A stretch of DNA of 64,000 nucleotides. Origin: Symsagittifera roscoffensis (Eukaryota > Xenacoelomorpha > Acoela > Convolutidae). The notes beneath the pieces were generated by a model, which worked only from the letters and a program-made list of their open reading frames with translations, was not told the origin of the DNA and did no database searches. Shown here in pieces: positions 44,401-56,300 of the stretch (position 1 is its first letter; each line of letters opens with the position of its first letter). Location: assembly GCF_963678635.1 (NCBI RefSeq), contig NC_087066.1, positions 28,339,301-28,403,300 on the forward strand, in the 5' to 3' direction. Position numbers and translations under genes: made by a program.

Positions 44401-47160
44401 TTTTTTTTTTTTTATAATTCATAAATATATTTCACCAATTCGATATTTTGAATCCGATAAGTTTGGAAATTGTGGTAATAACGCGATATTTCCATAAAAG
44501 AACTATTTTCAATATCCACTGGGAGCAAGCCCAAGCTATTCAGTATATTATACAATTTGCATGCTCTATATCGTATCGAGAATCTTTCGATTTTACGTTT
44601 GCAAAGAGGTTCCAATAGTAACTTGGCACTAGATCGCCTTGTCAATTTCTCCGAATTTTGAAAAGTGAACATTTCGTTTAGAAAATTTTCGCTGTGCAAT
44701 TGGTTTACAGATTTAAGAACAAATTTCAGAAGCTCGTATACGTGGTATTCAAAAACTGTCAGTAATTTATTCTTTTCAAATATATCTTCACAGTGATCTT
44801 GCCGCTTTCTGAAATATATAAATTTTAAAATTTTTTTTTGCAAAATGAAAATTGGATTCAAAACACTGAAACTACAGCATCCATAAACCAGAATTCCGTA
44901 CTGTAAAATAGGGACAACATTACTTCGGTAGTATTCTAATAGTTGGTACCTGGGTACATAATGTCTCAATTTTGATATTATGCCACATTGTTTCCCAAGT
45001 CTATTTTTAACAAAATCAACATGACTGATAAAGGACAATTTACAATCAATATAAATTCCTAAATACTTGCACACAGGTTTAACGGTTATATCAAGGGCAT
45101 TTAAATTGAAAGAGCAATTGGAAGCACCTGATTTAACGGTCATTTGTACTGTTTTTGATATTGATTACTAATTTATTTGCTATTAAGCATTTATTCAGAC
45201 ATTCAAGGTCTGACTGGATATTTTCTACAGTGCAGCCTATCGCTGTTAAGTTAGTATCGTCCGCAAAAAGAATTATTTCTGCAGACTTACAAGTCAGAGG
45301 AAGATCATTCATGTATATGATAAATCATAATGGTCCTAGGATTGATCCTTGTGGAACACCGCAGTCAACCGTGTTCCAAGCAGAACTAACGCCATTAACT
45401 TCAACACGCTGCATGCGATTTCGTAAGTATGATACCAACCAGTTCAAGCAATTACTACGGATACCGTAACATTCTAACTTGTAGATTAGTATGTCATGGT
45501 CGATAGTATCAAAAGCTTTCTTCAAATCTAAGAAGAAACTATAAATTGAATCTGACAATGTTGCCAACCTCATTTTTTCGGTTAAATCTGCTAAAGCATC
45601 AATTGTACTATGCTTATTGCGAAAACCAAATTGTTTTGAAAACAGAAGAGAAAAATTCTCAAAGTAGGAGTATACGCGGTTGTACATTGCTCGTTCATAA
45701 ACTTTACTCCATAAGATGAGAAGAGATATAGGACGGTAATTATTTTCATCTGTTTTCGAACCTTCCTTATGCGGGGGAAAAACTTTTGCTTTAAATAGTT
45801 CATTGGGAAACACTCCTTTCAAAAAAGAGAGGTTAATGATAAATGCTAGATAGGGCGCCACAACCGCGGATGACGTCTTAACAATTATATTACTGACGTA
45901 ATCATCACCTGCTGAGTACTTATTATCAAAGCTGTTAATAACTTTCTCATTTTCTGCAGGGCTTACTTGATAGAGAAATATAGAAAAGGGATTGTTAGCA
46001 ACCACCTGTATGTCAGCATTAGGAACTTCATTTTTGAGCATAGTCCCTACAGTTGTGAAAAAAGTATTAAATTTATTCGCAATGTCAGCATCTGTTGGTT
46101 TTTCTTTCATTTCAAGGCATGATTTTAGGGGTGGGATTTAGTTTGATTTGATGTTCTTGCCACTGATATCATTCAAAAGTTTATATGTTTGTCTTGGGTC
46201 TCTGATACAATTTTTAAATTTATTCCAGTAAAATTCTTTTTTCGATTGCTTAACTTCTTTTTCAAATTGTGATCTTAACAGCTTAAATTTTGCTAGATAA
46301 TCAGCATTATCGGGGTTGATTTTGCATTTTCTGTGGGCTATATTACGTTTGTTTTTTTAAATTAGCTAGCCTATTGGTAAACCAAACTGGCAGCGTTTTT
46401 TGTATATTTTTCTTACGTTTCAGAGGAGCAAAGGCATCAAGAGTTGTTACAAACAATCCTTGAAAAAACTCAAAAGCTACATTGGCATCCTATATTTCAA
46501 ACAAAAACTGTTTATTATTATCCAAAACTATATGTAAATTTTGCAAAAAATTTGACACCGTAAGAGGTGTTTTAAGAAAAGAGGTATCCCGGTAAGTTAT
46601 TTCGTCGTAACAATTTTCCCTTTTTAATTTCCATTCAAATAATATGGGATAATGGTCGGATATCGTTTCATATATAAGTACATTCAAAACAGGCAGTGGT
46701 ATATTTTGAAATATAAAGTGGTCTAAACACGTTTGCGTATTTTCTGTAACTCGAGTTGGTTCATTACTGCTAATCTCATAGCCATTTGAGCTGATCGCGT
46801 TTAGGTAATTCTTAGTAAGCAGATTGTTTTGGATAATATCTATATTAAAATCACCACACAAGATCATTGGCTGATCCATAGATTTATTTTCATCTAAATA
46901 ATTATCTAACTTCTCTACGAACAGCATTTACAACACCCACTGAGAACTTAAAATAATTTTTCGATATTGTAGCAATTATACCTTCATCAAAGGGCATTTT
47001 TATTTGATTCAAAATACAACAGGTATTTCTGATTTGTATCATGACTCCCCCGCCAAGAGTTTTCCTACTTTTTGTGCAGCATTGATTATAACCACTGATT
47101 AACCAACTTTAATTTTTATCATTGTCTGTTAGCCATGTTTCAGTTAAACATATAATATCG
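44401..47160 (-). mobile_element. 5'-truncated, decayed CR1/Jockey-type LINE
   Basis: Endonuclease end (ICLTETWLTD near 47150, GDFNIDI, SDHYPI), then reverse transcriptase: NNYRPISLL, FRNKHSTIDAL, FLDLKKAFDTIDHDIL, CGVPQGSILGPL, FADD at about 45267-45256, VCKYLGIYID. The C-terminal connector ends at 44412, directly followed by a minus-strand A-tail (T-run 44400-44414). Inactivating changes include a TGA right after GPL (45327-45325), a TAA after ETWLTDNDKN, and frameshifts near 46930 and 45145. It is the best-preserved LINE here and sits between the plus-strand ORF1 and ORF2 remnants, probably as a later insertion. Confidence 0.9.
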
Positions 47161-47169
47161 GGCGGAGAC

Positions 47170-49645
47170 TCAAGACTAAGAATAAGGCCAACGTTCTTTA
47201 TAGTAGGGTTCGTTATAGTAAGGAGATATTTCCTCAATGACGAAGCGAGGACTTGGATTAACACACTGCCTTCGTCAGAAAAGAAACATGAAGATTACAT
47301 TCGAGATATGGATGATGAATGACTACACCAAGGTTGCTTATTCAATGCACATTCTATAAACAACAAAACAGAAATGATACGAAGCCAAATTGAATCATCT
47401 GAGCTAGATATACTGGTCCTAACAGAAACATGGGTTAATAAGGAAAATGACTTCAATCTATGATCGATTTGTCCAAAAAATTATAGAAAAAGGAACCATT
47501 ACAGAATTTCACGAGGAGGTGGCTTGGCTTTGATTTACATATCGTCTTTTGCAGTCCATGTCGTCTTAGAGGAAAGTCATTCTTCATGGGAGTGGATAGT
47601 ATTGGATATTAAAGCGAAATCTTGTCCAAAACTTTTGATTCTACTTTTTTATCGCATTCCTGGTACAAATATTAAAAGAGCACTGAGTAATTTGTTAACT
47701 TCTCAATGTGAAAATCATTGCTGAATGCGTATCCTAGGTGACTTTATTCTATCACTTAGATCTGATCGTAATGCATCAAGGCTTCTACAGTCTCTTCTGG
47801 AACAATTTGGTCTAGAAAATTTTGTAATTGAACCAACACATATTAAGGCAACATGCTTGACCTAATATTAGGTAACCCCAAGTTTCGTTTTTCCTACGTT
47901 GATAAACCTTTTCTCTGATCATTTTGCCGTTCTCTTCTGTTTATCAGATATCAGAAAAGAAGTCACAACATGTGAAGAGAGAGAGAGAGAGTGGTCAAAT
48001 AATGGAAAGAATCGGATGACTGTAACATCTGAAGACATGAACTGTAGCGAGTTAACAGTTCAATTTTTACTGGAACAAAAAAAAAAGGTTACTGGAACGT
48101 CGTTTCAGAAAAGCTACAGCAGATATCGATTAAATTTCTTTATAGAAAATCTTGAGATTCTTGAACGTAAGAACTCTGATTACTTTCAAAATGCGTTAAA
48201 TGTCCAAGGATCTCGTACCTGCTGGGTCTAGGACAACAAGCCGACGGGACTTCAAGTCGAAGGGACTTCAGGCCGAAAATTAAACTTTACAAGCACCTCA
48301 AATCATTGTTTTTTCATCTGTAAATTGTTGCTTTTCAAAATCTTAGGCTAGTTTAGTCGATAATAAGAGTTTTTTTATGACAATGCACCACTTCTGATCG
48401 TCATCTGTTACTAACATCAGCCGGTTTTTGAAATTCATAAATTATAAACATGAAAAATGCCTTCAACCATGTTTTGCTTTTCAACTTACCGAAACATCCT
48501 TTGGAGGCTTAAATTTTATGAAAACGCTCTTGAGAAAAGAAAGATCTTGAAATTCAGAAATTCTTCAAAAAAGTTTTCAAATTAATCTTATTTCATGACT
48601 TAATGAGAAAATTTTCGGCTTGAAGTCTCGTCAGCTTGATGTCCGGCACCCGTACCTGCTATGCAACAATTGATCTCTTTTTCAGTGAGAATAAAAGAGT
48701 GCTCCCACCGCATGATTCAAGTTTTGAACTGGCGAATAATTTTAATAAGTTTTTTGTTGCGAAAGTTGATAACGTTTTGGAGAGTTTCATTCTTTGTCCA
48801 ATTTATTTATTCGAAAATATGAATCTACCCTCATATTATTTCTTTCAAACCGATTAACTACAGCGATGTTGTCAATGTGATAACGTCTTTCTCGAACTCT
48901 TCGTGTGCTACTAATTAGAATCCTTGTTGGACTCTGAATAAATTTCGCTTTACAATCGCTCATTTTTTAACTTTTCTATTTAAATCTTGTCTGTCACAAG
49001 GTATATTTTCTGCCACACTAAAAAGAGCCCTGATCACGCCAGTTATTTAAGACAAAACTTTGAGTCCACAAAATCTAGCAAACTTTAGACTCATAACAAG
49101 CATACCATTGTTTGCCAAAGGCTTGGAAAAGGTGGCACTACAGCGATTGACCAAAATTGATTCAAATCATAACGTGTTTTTATATTCGCAGGATTTGAGT
49201 GCAGCTTTAGACACAGTTAGTATTCAAAAATTGCTCAAAAACTGGAAACAAGGGTTGGGGTCCGTGGACCTGTATTGAGTCTCTTTGAAAGTTATCTCTC
49301 TAATCGACAAGTTCGGGTCTCTATTAATGGATGCACTTCTGATGAACTATTGCAAAAAATAGGAGTACCTCAGGGGTCCATTTTGGGGCCAATTATGTTT
49401 TTTTACAAACTTGTTGCCTGTACTTGATTTTTTGGAAGCACGCCACATCCTACACCGCTTTTACGCATATGGTGGGCAGTTATTTTATACTTATTCGAAA
49501 ACCGATGCTCCCCCATTAAATTTTATTGAAAACACAGTGCGTGATGAAGAACAAAACAATGATGAAGATTTTCAGCAAACCGACGACAAGTTATTCCTTA
49601 GTGCCGACTTCAGTGAATCTATTAGGTCGAGATATTGAACTGCAG
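47170..49645 (+). mobile_element. Decayed LINE ORF2 (endonuclease and RT), interrupted by a MITE
   Basis: Endonuclease motifs ILVLTETWVNKEND (about 47410-47450), RISRGGGLALIYIS and SDHFAVLF. RT pieces NLANFRLITSIPLFAKGLEK (about 49070), GVPQGSILGPI in another frame (about 49360-49396) and a degraded YADD-like FYAYGGQLF (about 49455). Numerous stops and frameshifts. A 428-bp inverted-repeat element is inserted at 48224. It may be the 3' continuation of the ORF1 remnant at 43334. Confidence 0.8.
48224..48651. mobile_element. TIR element (MULE-like MITE) with 9-10 bp target duplication
   Basis: The left end gggtctaggacaacaagccg and the right end ...cagcttgatgtccggcaccc are inverted repeats over about 40 bp, with internal gacttcaag/cttgaagtc. 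The flanking direct repeat gtacctgct occurs at 48215-48223 and 48652-48660, plus an ambiguous extra C. Removing it rejoins the host LINE. No transposase. A 9-10 bp duplication with long TIRs fits Mutator-like elements. Confidence 0.8.
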
Positions 49646-49789
49646 ACGGAAATAAGAAAAAAAAAATTTAAAAAGTAGGCCTACTAAAACTTTCGTATGT
49701 CACGATAAAAAATTCAATCCAGGCAAACATGCCCAGCCAAACATTTTAAATTAGCAACGGATCAAAACTGACGGAGTGGAAACAAAGCC

Positions 49790-50250
49790 GACAATTTTTG
49801 AGCAGAAGCCATTTGATCCGAAAAAAAGTTGATTTTATTAAAATGAACGCAAGAAATGATCTCAGCCTTCGCATTTCGAAGAAAAAAATAATGGCCTTAA
49901 ACCTCTTTGAATTTCTGGAACGATTTATCATTGACATTTTTTGAGAAAAAAAAACTTAATTTGAGAAAACTGGATCAAAATGTACAGCTTTTATTCCTCT
50001 GGAAATTAAAAAATTAAATTCCACTTTTGAAACTAGAAATCGTTCACGTTTTTTCGCGCCATTTCCACGTTCGTATTTGGAGAGTGCTATTTACGTCACT
50101 TTCAACAGATGAATTTCAATTGAATTCAAAACGAGCATATATACCCAATATTTTACGACTTTTTTCTAAAAAAATCAGCAAGACCTACATAAGAGTCTTC
50201 ACACGTTCATTACTCTTAATAAGTAACTCTTTAAAGTAACTGAAATTGAA
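49790..50250 (+). repeat. Dispersed 0.5-kb family copy
   Basis: Marked by gagaaaactggatcaa, ccacttttgaaactagaaatcg and acataagagtcttcacacg, in the same order as other copies. It lies just 3' of ALKBH1 on its minus strand. Confidence 0.6.
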
Positions 50251-50384
50251 CAATTTTTAAGACATTTTTTTGGAAAGAAAAACGAAAACAATAAATCGAC
50301 ACGGCCTAAATAATGAGTGTCTCCATCTCATTGGCACATTGAAAAGCATTATAAAAAGTAAATTAACAGTTTCATTTACACAAT

Positions 50385-53300
50385 TCAAGGACTACTCCCA
50401 TCAACAGAATTTAAACGTGGATCAATTTCATCACAATTCAAAGGAACATCATCAGTTAATTTTTTCAACTGTCTCACATTTAAGTTTATTCTACGAGTTC
50501 TAATATATTCCACTGCTTTTATGACATCTTCAGTCGAAAAATGGTCAACTCGATCAAAAATCAAACTTTTAGTCACAGCTTTACAGCTCGTTTGCGTTTC
50601 TTCGCCGCATGTACATAAAGTTTCATTCAAGTTACGAAGAAAATCTTCTTTTGAACGTTCAAAATCAATTTTGTCCATCTTGTCAGTTGTAAAGATTTTT
50701 GGTACGGCGTGAAATCTTTGCCGACAACTGTCAGTCATAATGACGACATCTCCTGAATTGAGCAACAGTCTGATTGGTTCACGAGTTCTGTCTGCGTCGC
50801 CCAATAAAAATATAGCAGAATGAGCCAGGCTGATTGAAACCAAGGGAGAGGTGCTGTCCCATTCTAAGTTGTCACAATGAATTCCTGAAAAACAAAAGGT
50901 GAGATTTGCCCACTTACTACAAACGACTATCAACATGTATACAGATAAAATTACAAAACCCAATCAGCATTATCTAAGGCCGATCTGTTGAGAACTGAAA
51001 AAAATAATGTGTTTAAGATAGTTTTCATATTTTGAATCGGATTCGAATATCCAAAGGATGTTTCGCGTTGCAATTGAATTTGGCAACTTATAATAATAAT
51101 AAATTCGTTTTCCAAAAGGGAACAGACTCGATAATTATTTACATAACTCAAAACAAAATAAAAAATCCCATCTGGGAAGAACACCGAAAAGGCAAGTTAG
51201 CTGCCAATCGAGTGGTGTCGTCATGAGCAAACGACAGAGAATACACTTGAATTTCCGATTACCTAAAAAAACGTTTTATTAAAATTCGTTATAACAAAAG
51301 TATAGATCCTGTATGCGATGCAGAATTGAACTCATTTGCCTATTCTGACAATTCAAAAACTCTTCAATTAAACTTTGGCTAATGCAAAAAATTCATAAAG
51401 CATGTACAAATAATAGGGCATTTTTTTATTCTTTATTTCAAGCTTCTAGAAATAAAATTACTAAAAAAACGTTGTAAAAACTCGTTTTCACAATAGTATA
51501 AAAACCGTATGCCATGCAGAACTGAATTTGGTTGCCTATTTTGACAGCTCAAAAACTTCATAAAGCATGTACAAATAACAGCGGAAGGGGGTCAAATTTT
51601 TTCTTCATTTCAAGCTTCCAGAAAACTTAACATCGAAGAAAATAAATTTAAAGAGATACGGTTACAAACCTAATTGTTTGTTCGCTTGTCAAGGCTAATT
51701 AAAAGCGCTTTTACGGACGAATTACAAACTGATATCAACAAGAACTTTCCTTGATCTGTCAAAAACATTTGATTCAATTTCACATGACACACTACTAAAG
51801 AAAAACTAGAAAATTTGAGCTTCAAACAAAAGCCTTAAACATACTCCACAGCTTCTTGACACAGAGAACACGGACAGTCCATATAAACGGTTGCTTCTCG
51901 GATATAATCGAATTCAAGCAAGGAGTAATGCACGGTATTGGGACTGCTCCTTTTCAACATTTATGCCAGGATATGGAAAAACCGCTAGACAACTGCAAAA
52001 TGATACAGTACGCAGAAGATACGTTGATTAAAAGCTCAAAATTGAACTTAAGCTTTGCGAAAACAAACCTAGGAAAAACGGAGAACCAGAAAACTTCATA
52101 TCGAAGAAAATAAAATTATAGAGATACGGTTACAAACTTAATTGTTTGGTCCCTTGTCAAAACTACTTGAAAGCGCTTTTAAAATTCACGGACGAAACAA
52201 ACCAATACCGACAAGAACTTTCCTTGATCTGCCAAAAGCATTCGATCCAAGTTCACATGACACTACTAAGAAAACTAGAAAAATTGAGCTTCGAAGCAAA
52301 AGCCTTGAACATACTCCACAGCTTCTTGACACAGAGGAAAAAAGTCCATATAAAAAGTTGCTTCCCCGATATGATCGAAATCAAGCAAGAAGTAAGTCAA
52401 CAACTGCTAAACGATACAGAACGCAGATGATACGTTGATTTAATGCTCAAATTTGAGCTTAAACTTTGCGAAAACAAACAGAAGTCAACCAAAATAGACT
52501 CAAATAGATCTAAAGTTCTTCAAAAGTTCGCTTTAAACGAAGACAAAACAGAGTTTGTGATTTTTGTAAAACCTCGAATGAAAGCAAGTCAAGAAATACA
52601 AACCATAGAAATAACAGACACTAAAATCAAAGAAACAAATCACGTTAAATATTTAGGTGTCATAATTGAAAATATACTGGAAAGGGAGCTAGAAGATAAC
52701 GTTCTAAAGGGCAATAGCAATAAGAACACTGTCTCAACTAAAAAGCCCACTGCCAATTACACACAGGATTTCACTGCCAATTACAAAAAAAAGTCTAGTT
52801 CTCAATCAGCTTAACTATTCACTACCACTATAAGTTGCCATTCGAGACACTTTTCTAAACACTTCACACAGACAAATTAATTGAGCTGTGAAAACAGCTT
52901 TTTTCAAAGGAAAAAATGAAAGTTCTTTCTTGCTGAAAAAAAGTTATAAAATATTTCCTTTACGTCCCAGAGTAGGATACCAAACTCTAATATAATATAC
53001 TTTTACAAATAAATAAATATTAAATTACCACGTTTTGATCCAACATACTTTTCAAATTACGAATACTGCAAAATCAAAGCACGTACTAAGGAAGTTTATT
53101 TCAATTTAACCATGATAAGCATATACAAAGACAAACTTTTCCTTGTTAAAGCTTGCAATTGGTATAATTTATTTCCTGACAAACTAAAAGACCAAACCTC
53201 CTATCCTCGCTTCAGAAACCAACTGATTAAACATTATTTAGAACTGTTTGGTAAATCTAAGGAGCTGCTTACATTCGATAAAACTTGGAAAGGTTGTAAA

Positions 53301-56300
53301 GATAAGGCTACCGCTAAATAGTTTATCTTTTCGTCATGGTAATTGGTACCATCCTGAGATCACGTAACTTAATAAATATTTAAGTTACTATTATCAGCTC
53401 AATGCTGAGTCCAACAATTTTTTAAGTTTGTTCAGTATTGTACACTAGATAAAATGGGTTCTGCTTTTTTGACCATTTTATCAATTTAGTGCTTTTATCT
53501 TTCTATTTTATATGATCGATTCCGCTATCTCCTATTTTGAGGTGAAAGCAAAATATAACATGTATGTATTCGACCCTTTTTTGTCGTACTGGTAAACAAC
53601 TTGACTGAACAGGACTGGTGTATCAGCGCAGAGCGTATGAAAATCGTAATGCATGAGTATGTGTAAGGACTACGCCATTTTTGAGAGAACAAACCAGTAA
53701 ACTAGTACGAGACACGTAGTTTCCGATCATGTTGCAGTATACATTGCTAATTGCGTTGATATTTGGCAAAAAATTACGAGAACAATTTTTTAAATAGTTC
53801 ACCAAAAAAGATAAGTTACTATTTTCCAAAATTCGTAACAAAAAATTCACCTCAAAAAGGGACTATTTTTGGATCCATTTGGCTGATTAAAACCTGTTTA
53901 AAACTACGGAAACGATTTTTAAGCACACTATATTAAAGTGAACCTCCTTTGTAGTCCAACTTAGTTTTAGAAGTGTACCATCTCCCAAATTTTGTCTATA
54001 AAATATATATTTTTTATAATGACCATTGAAAAATTTTAGGAGATTATAAAATTCTCAAATTTTATGGATGCTACTAAGAGACTCATTTTGATATGATTTG
54101 CCTAGGTTTTGATCGACTAAATTGAGCCAAAAATTACCCCCTAGTATCATACTACTTCCATTAAAATTGGAAGCAATTTTCCTCTCCTCACGTCTTATGC
54201 GGAAACAATTTAAAGAGAAACTCGTTCTAGCTTTCCAGAGTAGTTAAATAAGTAAACCTGCAGGCATATAAGTCTTCCCACATTTTGATACTTTCGGAAA
54301 AATCTCTTCTCGGCGCGCGGAAAAGAACATGTTCAGACATGATCAAACACGTTTACTCGAGAGTTAAAGTTTTGTAATCATGCCGCGAAACGACGGTTTT
54401 TAATAAGATAGTTTTCGGTCACACATGTTTTAAGGGAGGTTAAAATTGGTCATTTTTTGGGCGCTCGATGGAAAAGAGTATGGAATTAGGTTTTGGTTGG
54501 TGCATGTGGTCCCTTCTAATTTTGGGGGTATTGCATTGTTTACATGTAAAATGACGTTATGCAACCAATTGAACCTAATGCAACCAAAATGAACCTAATG
54601 CAACTACGGAAACGATTTTTAAGCACACTATATTAAAGTGAACCTCCTATGTAGTCCAACTTAGTTTTAGAAGTGTACCATCTCCCAAATGTAGAAGTGT
54701 ACCAAATCCAATTGAACCTAATGCAACCAAAATGAACCTAATGCAACTACGGAAACGATTTTTAAGCACACTATATTAAAGTGAACCTCCTATGTAGTCC
54801 AACTTAGTTTTAGAAGTGTACCATCTCCCAAATTGTGGTATATAGGAACGCACAAGATTTTGGCAGCGCAGCTTAACTGTTGGCGGCGGTGAACGATTTC
54901 CTTCAAAAAAGCATATTTTATTGCTGAATCGCAAAGAAAGGAAAATTCGTCAAGTGCGGCCGCCGCCACCCCTATTTAAGAAAAAATAATAATCAATTTG
55001 AACGAAATAAGAATCAAAAAATACTTTAAGCCAAACAGAAGTTAAAAACAAGGAAAAACTATGAAACATTGAAAACTCTAAAATAATGAAACTTGCTTAA
55101 AAATTTTGACATTTCCATTTTCTGTGTCGACAGGAGACTGGAACAACGTCAAAAATATATGACAAAAGCTTTGATATTATATAAAACTTTGAAAGAGCTA
55201 AAAAAATTGAAGTTTCTAAAGATCTCGGAAAGCAAAAACGCGGATGAAAGCCAAAAAAGCCCATTAATTTTGCTACAGCCATTTCTTAAATTTGAATATA
55301 ACATTTTTCATTAAAAAAAGGAATAATTTTCAAGGCTTCTAGAAATCGTTTAGTATGTCTTATTAACATTATTGTCAAACACAGATTTTGAATATATTCA
55401 TTAAAGCGAACCTAAAAACAGGTGGAAAGCTGATGTTTATGGGTGAATATGTACGACAAAACAGAGTGACTATCGAATAGAGCAGTTGAAAACTTATTTG
55501 CGACTCTTAAGGAAATTGAAGCAGTTAATGAAATTGAAGCAAACTCAAGCGGAAAAACTGGAACTCAAGCTGAGACAAGTTATGGATATAAGCTCAAAAT
55601 TTGATACAAATTCGGGGTTATACTTTGATTGTCCAAGTTTTTTGCGTTTTCTATTAAGAAAATATGCAGCTAAATAACTGTTTACATTGATACTACGTCT
55701 TTTTTTCTAAATATCTTGTAGTTTATGTCAAAATGGTTTTAGCTAGAGCTTTCTATTCAAACGTTTGGAGGGCTATCACTTATTATTATTAGATTAACCC
55801 TTTGTTGAACAAATTAATCTTTGAGATTTTAACATAAATCTGATCACATTTTTAACATAAATCTGATCTTTTGACTGTTTTTCTTGCCACGCTATTGCCT
55901 CTCTATATACCGTGGCTTTTGAACCAACTATGTTAAAACTCATTGTGTTATTAAGAGTTCGACCTTTTTTTCAATATATGTTTAAGGTGAACCAAGCTTT
56001 CGTATTTACGCTCTGATCACTAGCAGGATCAAAACAGTTAGCATCATGCTATGTCCTCCCATTTTTGTATCGATATTTGTCTTCTCCATTAACAAGACTT
56101 GTTTTCGAAAAACTGTTGGTTGTTTGAAATTGTAAAATCAAACTCTTTCATCAACATTCTACCTAACTGTTTGATTCCATCGTGATGACAGCTGTTTCAC
56201 CTTAAACAATGCTCTCACAACAATTTGGCTACAACAGTTTCTGATATGATGTGAGTGCCATTTTTTACTTTCAATGCATTTCGATAAACGTCAATTACTT

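Noticed and set aside
55093-55677. Lys/Leu-rich frames
   Set aside because: Low-complexity composition expected from A-rich DNA; no splice logic or homology.
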